From assembly GCF_036711975.1 (NCBI RefSeq), contig NC_091968.1, forward strand, positions 28,567,001-28,631,000: a stretch of DNA of 64,000 nt. Reading direction: 5' to 3'. Each line of letters opens with the position of its first letter. Position 1 is the stretch's first letter. The position numbers and the translations under genes are program-made. This DNA is from Onthophagus taurus. Lineage: Eukaryota; Arthropoda; Insecta; Coleoptera; Scarabaeidae. Below, one piece after another: positions 33,060 through 45,770 of the stretch. The notes beneath the pieces were generated by a model. The model was not told where the DNA came from. It searched no databases and saw only the letters and a list, made by a program, of their open reading frames with translations.

Positions 33060-36000
33060 TAACACTTGGAAATCAGAGAATGTCATAAAAAAAACTTTTA
33101 GAACAAAAGTTGTAGCAAATTCTATTCTTAACAATATTGCTCTCCTTCACTTTTGCTCTCAGATGCTTAAATATCGAGAAAAGCACGAAAATATGAATAT
33201 TTGATGAGTTTCGTTGTTCTACTAGTTGCTAATGGCAACAGTAGGGAATCAAACCATGGTATAAAAAAAATTATATAACAAAAGTTGTAGCAAATTCTAT
33301 TCTTGACAGTATTGCTCTGCTCCACTTTTGCTCTAAGATGCTTAAATATCGAGAAAAGTACGAAAATATGAAAATTTGATAAATTTCGTTGTTCTGCAAG
33401 TTGCTAATGGTAGCACTTGGGAATTGGAGCATGTAATAAAAAAAGTTTTAGAACAAAAGTTGTAGCAAATTTTATTTTTAACAGTATTGCTCTCCTTCAC
33501 TTTTGCTCTAAGTTGCTTAAATATCGAGAAAAGTACGAAAATATGAAATTTTGATGAATTTCGTTGTTGTACAAGTTGCTAATGGTAGCACTTGGGAATC
33601 GGAGCACGTTATAAACAAACTTTCAGAACAAAAGTTGTAGCCAATTTTATTCTTAACAGTATTGCTCTCCTTCACTTTTGCTCTAAGATGCTTAAATATC
33701 GAGAAAAGTACGAAAATATGAAAATTTGATAAATTTCGTTGTTCTGCAAGTTGCTAATGGTAGCACTTGGGAATTGGAGCATGTAATAAAAAAAGTTTTA
33801 GAACAAAAGTTGTAGCAAATTTTATTTTTAACAGTATTGCTCTCCTTCACTTTTGCTCTAAGTTGCTTAAATATCGAGAAAAGTACGAAAATATGAAATT
33901 TTGATGAATTTCGTTGTTGTACAAGTTGCTAATGGTAGCACTTGGGAATCGGAGCACGTTATAAACAAACTTTCAGAACAAAAGTTGTAGCCAATTTTAT
34001 TCTTAACAGTATTGCTCTCCTTCACTTTTGCTCTAAGATGCTTAAATATCGAGAAAAGTACGAAAATATGAAAATTTGATAAATTTCGTTGTTCTGCAAG
34101 TTGCTAATGGTAGCACTTGGAAATCGGAGCACGTTATAAACAAAGTTTCAGAACAAAAGTTGTAGCAAATTTTATTCTTAACAATATTGCTCTCCTTCAC
34201 TTTTGCTCTAAGATGCTTAAATATCGAGAAAAGTACGAAAATGTGAAAATTTGATAAATTTCGTTGTTCTACTAGTTGCTAATGGTAGCACTTGGGAATC
34301 GAAGCGTGTTAAAAAAAAATTTATATAACAAAAGTTGTAGCAAATTCTATTCTTGACAGTATTGCTCTGCTTCTCTTTTGCTCTAAGATGCTTAAATATC
34401 GAGAAAAGTACGAAAATATGAAAATTTGATAAATTTCGTTGTTCTACAAGTTGCTAATGGTAGCACTTGGGAATCGGAGCACGTTATAAAAAAACTTTTA
34501 GAACAAAAGTTGTAGCAAATTTTATTCTTAACAATATTGTTCTCCTTCACTTTTGCTCTAAGATGCTTAAATATCGAGAAAAGTACGAAAATATGAAATT
34601 TTTATGAATTCCGTTGTTCTACAAGTTGCTAATGGTAGCACTTGGAAATCGGAGCACGTTATAAACAAAGTTTCAGAACAAAAGTTGTAGTACATTTTAT
34701 TTTTAACAATATTGCTCTCCTTCACTTTTGCTCTAAGATGCTTAAATATCGAGAAAAGTACGAAAATATGAAAATTTGATAAATTTCGTTGTTCTACAAG
34801 TTGCTAATGGTAGCACTTGGGAATCGGAGCACGTTATAAAAAAACTTTTAGAACAAAAGTTGTAGCAAATTTTATTCTTAACAATATTGTTCTCCTTCAC
34901 TTTTGCTCTAAGATGCTTAAATATCGAGAAAAGTACGAAAATATGAAATTTTTATGAATTCCGTTGTTCTGCAAGTTGCTAATGGTAGCACTTGGGAATT
35001 GGAGCATGTAATAAAAAAAGTTTTAGAACAAAAGTTGTAGCAAATTTTATTCTTAACAGTATTGCTCTCCTTTACTTTTGCTCTAAGATGCTTAAATATC
35101 GAAAAAAGTACGAAAATATGAAAATTTGATAAATTTCGTTGTTCTACAAGTTGCTAATGGTAGCACTTGGAAATCGGAGCACGTTATAAACAAACTTTCA
35201 GAACAAAAGTTGTAGCAAATTTTATTCTTAACAGTATTGCTCTCCTTCACTTTTGCTCTAAGTTGCTTAAATATCGAGAAAAGTACGAAAATATGAAAAT
35301 TTTATAAATTTCGTTGTTCTACAAGTTGCTAATGGTAGCACTTGGGAATCGGAGCACGTTATAAACAAACTTTCAGAACAAAAGTTGTAGCAAATTTTAT
35401 TCTTAACAGTATTGCTCTCCTTCACTTTTGCTCTAAGTTGCTTAAATATCGAGAAAAGTACGAAAATATGAAAATTTGATAAATTTCGTTGTTCTACAAG
35501 TTGCTAATGGTAGCACTTGGGAATTAGAGTATGTAATAAAAAAAGTTTTAGAACAAAAGTTGTAGCAAATTTTATTCTTAACAGTATTGCTCTCCTTCAC
35601 TTTTGCTCTAAGATGTTTAAATATCGAGAAAAGTACGAAAATATGAAAATTTGATAAATTTCGTTGTTCTGCAAGTTGCTAATGGTAGCACTTGGGAATT
35701 GGAGCATGTAATAAAAAAAGTTTTAGAACAAAAGTTGTAGCAAATTTTATTCTTAACAGTATTGCTCTCCTTCACTTTTGCTCTAAGATGCTTAAATATC
35801 GAGAAAAGTACGAAAATATGAAAATTTGATAAATTTCGTTATTCTACAAGTTGCTAATGGTAGCACTTGGGAATTAGAGTATGTAATAAAAAAAGTTTTA
35901 GAACAAAAGTTGTAGCAAATTTTATTCTTAACAGTATTGCTCTCCTTCACTTTTGCTCTAAGATGCTTAAATATCGAGAAAAGTACGAAAATATGAAAAT

Positions 36001-39000
36001 TTGATAAATTTCGTTGTTCTGCAAGTTGCTAATGGTAGCACTTGGGAATTGGAGCATGTAATAAAAAGTTTTAGAACAAAAGTTGTAGCAAATTTTATTC
36101 TTATCAGTATTGCTCTCCTTCACTTTTGCTCTAAGTTGCTTAAATATCGAGAAAAGTACGAAAATATGAAAATTTGATAAATTTCGTTGTTCTACAAGTT
36201 GCTAATGGGAGCACTTGGGAATTGGAGCATGTAATAAAAAAAGTTTTAGAACAAAAGTTGTAGCCAATTTTATTCTTAACAGTATTGCTCTCCTTCACTT
36301 TTGCTCTAAGATGCTTAAATATCGAGAAAAGTACGAAAATATGAAAATTTGATAAATTTCGTTGTTCTGCAAGTTGCTAATGGTAGCACTTGGAAATCGG
36401 AGCACGTTATAAACAAAGTTTCAGAACAAAAGTTGTAGCAAATTTTATTCTTAACAATATTGCTCTCCTTCACTTTTGCTCTAAGATGCTTAAATATCGA
36501 GAAAAGTACGAAAATGTGAAAATTTGATAAATTTCGTTGTTCTACTAGTTGCTAATGGTAGCACTTGGGAATCGAAGCGTGTTAAAAAAAAATTTATATA
36601 ACAAAAGTTGTAGCAAATTCTATTCTTGACAGTATTGCTCTGCTTCTCTTTTGCTCTAAGATGCTTAAATATCGAGAAAAGTACGAAAATATGAAAATTT
36701 GATAAATTTCGTTGTTCTACAAGTTGCTAATGGTAGCACTTGGGAATCGGAGCACGTTATAAAAAAACTTTTAGAACAAAAGTTGTAGCAAATTTTATTC
36801 TTAACAATATTGTTCTCCTTCACTTTTGCTCTAAGATGCTTAAATATCGAGAAAAGTACGAAAATATGAAATTTTTATGAATTCCGTTGTTCTACAAGTT
36901 GCTAATGGTAGCACTTGGAAATCGGAGCACGTTATAAACAAAGTTTCAGAACAAAAGTTGTAGTACATTTTATTCTTAACAATATTGCTCTCCTTCACTT
37001 TTGCTCTAAGATGCTTAAATATCGAGAAAAGTACGAAAATATGAAAATTTGATAAATTTCGTTGTTCTACAAGTTGCTAATGGTAGCACTTGGGAATCGG
37101 AGCACGTTATAAAAAAACTTTTAGAACAAAAGTTGTAGCAAATTTTATTCTTAACAATATTGTTCTCCTTCACTTTTGCTCTAAGATGCTTAAATATCGA
37201 GAAAAGTACGAAAATATGAAATTTTTATGAATTCCGTTGTTCTGCAAGTTGCTAATGGTAGCACTTGGGAATTGGAGCATGTAATAAAAAAAGTTTTAGA
37301 ACAAAAGTTGTAGCAAATTTTATTCTTAACAGTATTGCTCTCCTTTACTTTTGCTCTAAGATGCTTAAATATCGAAAAAAGTACGAAAATATGAAAATTT
37401 GATAAATTTCGTTGTTCTACAAGTTGCTAATGGTAGCACTTGGAAATCGGAGCACGTTATAAACAAACTTTCAGAACAAAAGTTGTAGCAAATTTTATTC
37501 TTAACAGTATTGCTCTCCTTCACTTTTGCTCTAAGTTGCTTAAATATCGAGAAAAGTACGAAAATATGAAAATTTTATAAATTTCGTTGTTCTACAAGTT
37601 GCTAATGGTAGCACTTGGGAATCGGAGCACGTTATAAACAAACTTTCAGAACAAAAGTTGTAGCAAATTTTATTCTTAACAGTATTGCTCTCCTTCACTT
37701 TTGCTCTAAGTTGCTTAAATATCGAGAAAAGTACGAAAATATGAAAATTTGATAAATTTCGTTGTTCTACAAGTTGCTAATGGTAGCACTTGGGAATTAG
37801 AGTATGTAATAAAAAAAGTTTTAGAACAAAAGTTGTAGCAAATTTTATTCTTAACAGTATTGCTCTCCTTCACTTTTGCTCTAAGATGTTTAAATATCGA
37901 GAAAAGTACGAAAATATGAAAATTTGATAAATTTCGTTGTTCTGCAAGTTGCTAATGGTAGCACTTGGGAATTGGAGCATGTAATAAAAAAAGTTTTAGA
38001 ACAAAAGTTGTAGCAAATTTTATTCTTAACAGTATTGCTCTCCTTCACTTTTGCTCTAAGATGCTTAAATATCGAGAAAAGTACGAAAATATGAAAATTT
38101 GATAAATTTCGTTATTCTACAAGTTGCTAATGGTAGCACTTGGGAATTAGAGTATGTAATAAAAAAAGTTTTAGAACAAAAGTTGTAGCAAATTTTATTC
38201 TTAACAGTATTGCTCTCCTTCACTTTTGCTCTAAGATGCTTAAATATCGAGAAAAGTACGAAAATATGAAAATTTGATAAATTTCGTTGTTCTGCAAGTT
38301 GCTAATGGTAGCACTTGGGAATTGGAGCATGTAATAAAAAGTTTTAGAACAAAAGTTGTAGCAAATTTTATTCTTATCAGTATTGCTCTCCTTCACTTTT
38401 GCTCTAAGTTGCTTAAATATCGAGAAAAGTACGAAAATATGAAAATTTGATAAATTTCGTTGTTCTACAAGTTGCTAATGGGAGCACTTGGGAATTGGAG
38501 CATGTAATAAAAAAAGTTTTAGAACAAAAGTTGTAGCAAATTTTATTCTTAACAGTATTGCTCTCCTTCACTTTTGCTCTAAGTTGCTTAAATATCGAGA
38601 AAAGTACGAAAATATGAAAATTTGATAAATTTCGTTGTTCTACAAGTTGCTAATGGTAGCACTTGGGAATCGGAGCACGTAATAAACAAACTTTCAGAAC
38701 AAAAGTTGTAGCCAATTTTATTCTTAACAATATTGCTCTCCTTCACTTTTGCTCTAAGATGCTTAAATATCGAGAAAAGTACGAAAATATGAAAATTTGA
38801 TAAATTTCGTTGTTCTGCAAGTTGCTAATGGTAGCACTTGGGAATTGGAGCATGTAATAAAAAAAGTTTTAGAACAAAAGTTGTAGCAAATTTTATTCTT
38901 AACAGTATTGCTCTCCTTCACTTTTGCTCTAAGTTGCTTAAATATCGAGAAAAGTACGAAAATATGAAAATTTGATAAATTTCGTTGTTCTGCAAGTTGC

Positions 39001-39590
39001 TAATGGTAGCACTTGGGAATTGGAGCATGTAATAAAAAAAGTTTTAGAACAAAAGTTGTAGCAAATTTTATTCTTAACAATATTGTTCTCCTTCACTTTT
39101 GCTCTAAGTTGCTTAAATATCGAGAAAAGTACGAAAATATGAAATTTTGATGAATTTCGTTGTTGTACAAGTTGCTAATGGTAGCACTTGGGAATCGGAG
39201 CACGTTATAAACAAACTTTCAGAACAAAAGTTGTAGCAAATTTTATTCTTAACAGTATTGCTCTCCTTCACTTTTGCTCTAAGTTGCTTAAATATCGAGA
39301 AAAGTACGAAAATATGAAAATTTGATAAATTTCGTTGTTCTACAAGTTGCTAATGGTAGCACTTGGGAATCGGAGCACGTTATAAAAAAACTTTCAGAAC
39401 AAAAGTTGTAGCAAATTTTATTCTTAACAGTATTGCTCTCCTTCACTTTTGTTCTTAGATGCTTAAGTATCGAGAAAAGTACGAAAATATGAAATTTTAA
39501 TGAATTTCGTTGTTCTACAAGTTGTTAATGGTAATACTTGGGAATCGAAGCTTGTTATAAAAAAAATTATAGAACAAAAGTTGTTCAACA
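33060..39590. repeat. Satellite array, ~37 monomers of ~175 bp
   Basis: Monomers share agaacaaaagttgtagcaaa, ttcttaacagtattgctctc, cttcacttttgctctaagat, atatcgagaaaagtacgaaa and ttgctaatggtagcacttgg. Variants (caaactttcagaac versus aaaagttttagaac; gaatcggagcacgt versus gaattggagcatgt) are organised in higher-order blocks. There is a 350-bp dimer duplicated at 33421-33770/33771-34120, and a 13-monomer (2273-bp) block at about 33985-36257 repeated at 36258-38530 almost without differences. The edges (33060-33400 and 39430-39590) are more diverged, as expected. Same family as the glo intron array. No coding potential. Confidence 0.95.
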
Positions 39591-40686
39591 CAACTCGAAG
39601 AACAAAGAATTCCCCAAGTTTATCTATGAACATGAACATTTTTATTTATTTATGAACATTTTAATATGATTTTTTCATCTTTATATTTGAAATATAACGA
39701 CTAAAGTATAAAGCTTAAAGAAAATCGACCCCTACATCTAAACTTATCCACCCTTATTGTAGGCTAGTTGATTTTTTTATTTAGCTTTAATAGGATATAG
39801 TAGGAGGGGTTAGTATGCGTGTGTTTTGTTACAATTTGCGCTAAAGCGAAGGGGTCCGGATGTAAATAAACACGTTAAACCTAGATTACAGATGTAATCC
39901 TTCTCTCTTTTTTTAACCCGATGCTAATGCACCCGACATCACGCACATTGCTTCGTTTCGACGCGCTCAACAATCGGCAAATGCGATTATGTCCCGATTC
40001 CGCGTTATACCTTCCGAAACTGTTAGCGCAAATGTAGTATGTTCATTAACTAATCCCTAAATAGCAATAATGAAATACATTTTAATCCGGTTATTGAACT
40101 AAATTTTGAATATATAAAAATATTTTTGGTGTGGCACAACCTTTTGTATAATTTTTCTAGCACGATTTCAGATAGGATCTGTCCATAAACCGTGACGAGA
40201 AAGAAAACGACAAAGGTTTTGTCCCATTTACACTCGATCTTCTTGTCAGATAGGGGATATTAGCACCGCGGCGTTTTAATCTTAACAATCTGGACGCACA
40301 CAAAGAGTTTTCTAACAAACAAGCAAAACCACCATCATCAGCAACAGCAGTTAATCGCGGAGGCGGTAACGGTTTCCCGAAAATTTCGTTCCCTCTCACA
40401 TCATTAAAACATCATTAGAACACATTGAATTTCCGGTTTCCGCAAAACTTTTAAAACAAACCATTTAACAATAAGAAAGAGACTACTAAAGGATCGAGAA
40501 GGATCGTTCTTTTTTATATAAGTAATAAGAATGAATATAAAGGGGATAAAAATGAAAAAGAAGAGAGTATATTGAAAAGGGACGACGAGAGAAAGAACGC
40601 TAGAAATGAAATCAAATCTGTGCCGAGGAAAATAGGCGTAAGGGATTGACAGCGGGATGAAAATTGAAAAAGGAAATTTCTTTTCA
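39591..40686. other. Unique sequence, no gene recognised
   Basis: Begins at the satellite edge (gttcaacacaactcgaagaa). From about 39830 it becomes less AT-rich and non-repetitive, with cacccgacatcacgcacatt near 39930 and caacagcagttaatcgcgga near 40345. The 80-aa reverse frame at 40157-40399 has no recognisable domain. It could be regulatory DNA of the optix locus; this is inference. Confidence 0.35.
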
Positions 40687-40846
40687 GACTCAATTGTTAC
40701 GGGCGGCCGGTCAACGACGGAGGCAGCGTCCGCGTTGGGGGCCGAGGGTCCTCCCCGGCAACCAGATTACGGCCCCATTGTGCCCTCGACGGCGGATGCA
40801 AACTAAACCCGGGGGACCTGATGTTATTCGAGAAGTTGGATGTTAA
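40687..40846 (+). other. GC-rich unique block with splice-like borders (candidate noncoding exon)
   Basis: A polypyrimidine/AG acceptor (gaaatttcttttcag) ends at about 40686 and a donor-like gtaagc begins at about 40849. The 160 bp between them are markedly GC-richer than the surroundings (gcggccggtcaacgacggag, gtcctccccggcaaccagat). Frames are short. It may be an exon of a noncoding RNA or a 5' UTR exon, or a regulatory element; the sequence does not decide. Confidence 0.3.
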
Positions 40847-40999
40847 CGTAAGCCCGAACCCCCTTTAACCACCCTCACTGTGAACACCCCCAAACGTTTT
40901 ATTCTAAAATCAGAGTTCAAATCAAAAACTAATTAAGCTAAATTAGTTGAAATTACTTAAAAATATAATATATTTTATAACATTATCTAAATGAATAAA

Positions 41000-41240
41000 A
41001 TGGAACTGATACAGATTAAAGATGTCTCCTGATGATGGTATAATCCGAAACCGGTTACTTCCCAGGGCTGGGTTGGTGCTCAGAGGACGCAACGGGGCTC
41101 GTTTTTGCTTTAAGGGCAAGTCCAACAATTTTGGACGTGCATTTTCAATTTCTCTTCTAATCCGAGCCATCAATACGTTTTCAGAATAGCCCTCGTTGTT
41201 TCTTCGGGTTTGGGGTGTCTCGCGATTGATAGAGCAGAAC
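41000..41240. mobile_element. Retroelement-like remnant with CTGATGA...GAAAC motif
   Basis: Contains CTGATGA at 41029-41035, a short potential stem (gg-tataat-cc) and GAAAC at 41047-41051, the conserved core of hammerhead ribozymes as found in Penelope-like retroelements; the flanking stem I pairing is poor. The reverse strand reads RFRIIPSSGDIF. Probably a decayed terminal piece of such an element. The following 41240-41950 is unique AT-rich DNA with no gene seen. Confidence 0.4.
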
Positions 41241-42420
41241 TTGTTGATGCATGTTCTGCGGTATAATCAGCTGATTACCATCGGAATATCGCTTCTATAG
41301 CAAACCCTCGTACACTAAGTATTGAGTTGAGTTGGGTTGGGACGTCAGAGAATGGCAACTAAAAGGGCCACAAGTAGATTACTACACAATAAAAGCCATA
41401 ACGGGCAATGGAATTTTTGCAACATACTTAAAAAAATATAAATAAAATAAAGTTTGATGCCTGCTGGCTTGGATGTAAAAAGCAGGACACTCCAAACCAC
41501 ACGTTTCTTGAATGCCACAAGTTAGGCAAAGACTGGAAGAAGAATATGAATTACACAATTTGTGATCCAGTCTTCTATTATCCTGCTAATATTTGCTATC
41601 TAAGTTCCTTCTTCTTTTATTTGAGAGTCATTTAATTTTTCACTAATTTAAACACAATTATAACGTCGAAGAGTGAACAGAAGTGGTTTTGTTGTAGCAC
41701 TATCAGCCTTGGTTCCTGGTACTAAGTAGCATCCTAACTAAAGCTTTTCTACAACTTTATCGAGCGTAGAAATAGTCCTACTTTGCATTTTACTTGTGTA
41801 ATCTTGAAGGTTATTGGTGATATTCCTCATAATAAGTTAAGATTTTGGTTTTGAGTTTATTATGTTTATTAGTTTTTCACATAACTTCATCGCATTATTT
41901 CCATCATTTTCGCCATTCCTGCTGCAAATCATGAAGAAGAACGCCTAAAACTACGAAGGGTAGGGGAGACCGGGGCTAGTTGTCGCAGGGGCAAGTTGTC
42001 CTATTCCCTATATCTTAAAACGTATATACAGAACTTTTACATACCAAACCAGTACCTTGAGCTGGACTACAGTGGCCTTCTTTACCATTCTAAATTTAGA
42101 TCTAGTTTGTAGAGATGGCAGCATCGTATGTTGAGAAACGTCAAGTTAGGCAGAAAAAGTAAATTTATTGGGTTAAAACTTTCGTGTGATTGTGAAAGAA
42201 TTGCGTGTGCTCGTTGTTTTATTTAGTTTAATTTCACACCATTGTTCAGATTCCTCATCTGGTGTGCCCTTTTTGTTGCTGTAAAATGCTTGATAGTGTT
42301 TCGAATTCAAACCTGTATGTAGAAATACTGTCAGGGGCGGCCTATTTGCGACTGGAAATATGTTGTTATCGTCCATGGTAGGTATAGCTAAATGCTAAGG
42401 GCCGTATTATTTACATTACA

Positions 42421-42660
42421 GATGGTCAGAACATATAAGAGAAAGACTGATAGGACAGCCGCTAACACAAACGTTATGATGGCAGCTGCTAGGGTAGTAA
42501 AATTTAGAGTTCCTCCGGTTTCTATTAGAAAAGTTGCTGACGAGTTTGGTTCACTGTAAATCTCTAGAAATTCTGCTAGAAAATCATTGACAAAGAGCTT
42601 ATCGACGGTCAAAGTCAAATCGTATTAGGATATAAAAGAACAAGAAAACCGCATAGAGGA
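42421..42660 (+). pseudogene. pogo-like transposase, N-terminal fragment
   Basis: Reads MVRTYKRKTDRTAAN, a helical stretch, VSIRKVADEFGSL, then stop. This is the psq-like helix-turn-helix DNA-binding start of pogo/Tigger transposases (compare the usual RTYKRKT...SIRKAAE pattern). It continues for a few codons after the stop with further breaks. Confidence 0.75.
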
Positions 42661-44274
42661 ATATTTTAAGAAGGCATCTGATATACAGTTCGGATCGAGT
42701 GCCATCAATCGGATCCAGTTACCTCATCGAGAAAAACAAATCACATTATCATGGTAACTGTAAACATGTCATTTACTAACGCAGAAGCGTATGATAGAGC
42801 GTATGATGATTTATTTTCAATGTTTCGAATACGATGCAACTGCTTGGCAAAAATGTGCAATGCAATTACGACAAAGAAAGACATTTTTCTCTAGAAGTGT
42901 TTTTAAGATTGACTTAGCAATTACGGAAAACTGGCAACGTGTAGCCCATTCAGACGTCTCTATGAATTCGTAAATCATATTGGTGCGCAATGTGATCCCA
43001 CATAATCTGGGAACTCCGAAAACAATTGTCCACAAGAGTTCTCAAGAGAATAATATCTCCACCACGTTGTTTTACATCAGGCCTTAACAGATACCGATTA
43101 TGATAACAGACTGAACTATTACCATTGACTTTTAAATATGATTTGGGCAAATCCAAACCTTTTATCACAAGCTGATGTAAACTTGCATAATATGCATTCT
43201 TGGTTCGAGCAAAACCCACATTGCTTTCAGCCCTTTATCTATTGGGTAGACTAAACGACCTGACTTTTCAAGAAAAACCAATAACCAGGGAAAATATGAC
43301 AAAACACTAAATACCAGTAAAAACGTGTCCAGGGAAGAGACTTAGCAGCGCTTTTCTTTCGTCGAAACTAGATTAAATAAATGCATCGAGGTTTATGTAA
43401 GACATTTCGAACATTAGTGAGCTATTTTTGCCAAAAATTTAAGTTATTCTAAGTGTTTCGGTTTATTTTGTTTTATTATCATTGTTGATGTTTCATTGAT
43501 CCGTTGGCTTTTCAACACGCCTCAAAAGTAGTTTTGAAGCGGTTCTAAGCTTGGATAAAGTGTGAAGGAAGGTTCTAGATAATAAAATTTTTGTTATCTC
43601 TTATTTGTTTCCTAAGGTAACTTGATCCGATTAAGATATACGAATTTTTAACATTTTCTTTTATAATTCGAGAATGGATGGAGATATCGAGATGCGGTTT
43701 TCACTAATATTTAGCAAATTTTATGGTGATTAACGGTCTGTGAAGTAAATAGTACCGTTCCATTTAACTTCTTTTCAAAAATCACAAAAATATGTAACCG
43801 CTGCAGATAACGCCCTCTAGCTTATTTGTTTTAAACCAAGCGGTCTTACTGAAAATATCTTTTAAAAGAGCATGAAATGCTCTTTCAAACAACACCGAAA
43901 ACATTCAAATCGGTTGAATGGTCTAGGAGATATTAAAATGTAAACATTTGAAAACGCATTGGCCTCCCCCTCCCTTATTATGACAGATATGAAAAATATT
44001 GCAAAACAAAAGCGCTGCGGTATTATCCAAGCTACTAAATGATGTTGTCAAAGTTATAGCTCATCATCTAACTTTCTGAGATAGCGGGAATTTTATGTTT
44101 CTCTATGGCAGTTACGCCCCCTAGCGGTCGAATTACGAACTTCAAAATAATTTCCAGCAATTTCTCTTGCCCACTTTGCTTATAAAGATTTTTTTCCCAA
44201 ACCTCTAGGCCTTACCGTTGTTGAGATACAGCCGCTCCGTACGCTTAACGGGACACCCTGTATACTTCGGACTT

Positions 44275-44860
44275 AGTCCAGAAAAGGAAATGACCGAATC
44301 GTGGAATGATAATTCAATGGCCGGTCCGGATTGGTTTGGAAGTTTCCTAAAAAGGCATCCACGATTGTCTCTTCGAGCACCACAGGCGACTAGTTTGTCT
44401 AAGGCCACTAGTTTTAATCAATCTAATATGGAACTCTTCTTCAACAATTTAGCTACTATTATGGACCTTTATCACTTCCGCCTAAACGACATATATAACA
44501 TGGATGAGACAGGTGTTACCACGGTCCAGCGATCGGATCGAGTGATCGCAAGAGAAGGCGAGTAAAAAAAAGAGGCACGCTAGTAACCATGGCTATTGCC
44601 GTTTCTGCTACCGGAAATAGCGTACCACCGTTTTTCATCTTTCCGTGTGTCCATTATAAAGATCATTTTCTAAGAGACGATCCCCAAGGTAATGTGGATA
44701 ACGCAAATTCTTCTGGGTGGATAAAGGAGGAAAACGTTTTACTATTATTGGACCATGAATCTCATTTCTCAGTTCCAGGATTAGATTTTGCCAAAGACAA
44801 TAGGGTGGTAATGTTATCATTCTCTCCTCACTGCTCCCACAAACGGCAGCAACTAGACCG
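44275..44860 (+). pseudogene. pogo-like transposase, DDE-domain fragment
   Basis: Reads GLSPEKEMTES, MAGPDWFGSFLKRHP, LSLRAPQATSLSKATSFN, NDIYNMDETGVTTVQ (first catalytic Asp), then after a frameshift near 44565 MAIAVSATGNSVPPFFIFP, LLLLDHESHFS and SFSPHCSHKRQQLDRS. This order fits the CENP-B/Tc5 HTH plus DDE_1 layout of the pogo family. The second catalytic motif is usually LLLDNHxSH; here the residue after Asp is missing. The copy is dead. Confidence 0.88.
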
Positions 44861-45139
44861 CAGTCTACCTCATCTCTATTCTAACGCTCTCTATCACCAG
44901 AGTAAATATAACTCATCCCGAATTCAATAATTATCATAACAACCTAATACTCCTGACAAAACCCTTTTTCTGATATTAAGACAGTCTTGTGTTTTCTGTT
45001 ATAAATTATTAATCCTCTTGAGATGCTGATGTCCAGCTTTTATGCCATTTCTTAGGTATTCTATCAAGAAGGTATTCTATCTTAGGTATTCTATCAGTAT
45101 CAGTTTCCCTCGCGTATGTTAGAACAGGTCTTATAATTA

Positions 45140-45425
45140 ACTTCTTGATTTAATTTTTTTCTCCAGAACAGTCCAAATAACGTCTCTTAAGTTTATCATA
45201 TGTTGCCAACTTACTTCTAATTGGATTCTTCGTTATTACCATTGATATGTTCTCCATTCTCAGATAACTTGAGTAGTTCTCCCGATAGTTAGTAGAGTGT
45301 TGGTAATATTGACATATAACAGTTGCGACATAGTCTAAATGATAAAATTTTAACTAAATTTTGAACTAATCAAATATTGGAGAAAGTTATTTAGATACAA
45401 AAGAATTGAAAAGAATTTTCGTTCA
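45140..45425. repeat. Left copy of a ~270-bp direct repeat
   Basis: Runs from cttcttgatttaattttttt through ctccattctcagataactt to agatacaaaagaattgaa, repeated at 45771-46032. The right copy lacks about 17 bp (gagtagttctcccgata). Between the copies sits a hairpin-repeat cluster. The source sequence was not identified. Confidence 0.85.
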
Positions 45426-45462
45426 ACAAACATATACCACAATCTAATGCTGAATAACAATT

Positions 45463-45765
45463 AAAACTAGAATTAACACTAGACCTAGATCTAGAATCAT
45501 TTGGATTTAGCCGCACATCTCTCAAGGCGGCTAAACAATAATGATTCTAGTTCTAGGTCTTATGTTAAATCTAGTGATAGTGCAAAACTAGAACTAACAC
45601 TAGACCTAGAACTAGAAAATTCGAAACGTTCTAGTTCTAGGGTTAGTTCTAGTTTTAATTCAATAAAAATATATAATACAGTGGTACTAACGCTAACTAG
45701 CACTACGTAGCACTGTCACTAGAACTAACATTTGACCTAGAACTAGAAACATTCAGGGTTATTCA
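45463..45765. repeat. Hairpin repeat cluster between direct repeats
   Basis: Includes aaaactagaattaacactag, ggatttagccgcacatctct, caaggcggctaaacaataat, and a second, centre-less unit (gaactagaaaattcgaaacg, ttctagttctagggttagtt), then a partial third unit ending actagaaacattcagggtta. The right direct repeat begins at 45771. Confidence 0.9.
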
Positions 45766-45770
45766 GGATT

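Larger units (their letters stand above)
41958..44930 (+). mobile_element. Broken pogo/Tigger-like DNA transposon, interrupted by another insertion
   Basis: The left part begins near ggggagaccggggctagttg (41962), with a second agttgtc-type repeat directly after, consistent with a pogo-type terminus. Transposase pieces lie at 42421-42560 (N-terminal) and 44275-44860 (C-terminal), about 1.7 kb apart. The right border of the intervening DNA is sharp: ...acgggacaccctgtata at 44254-44271, the end of a Tc1/mariner-type element or MITE. Its left border was not found. Confidence 0.65.

Noticed and set aside
33060-39590. CRISPR-like array
   Set aside because: Regular repeats are head-to-tail ~175-bp satellite monomers without spacers, in an animal genome.
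40157-40399. 80-aa reverse frame
   Set aside because: No domain; region is better described as unique, possibly regulatory DNA.
42791-43219. Overlapping frames of 60-89 aa inside the broken pogo element
   Set aside because: Both strands are open without a recognisable family; they lie in foreign DNA inserted between pogo fragments.
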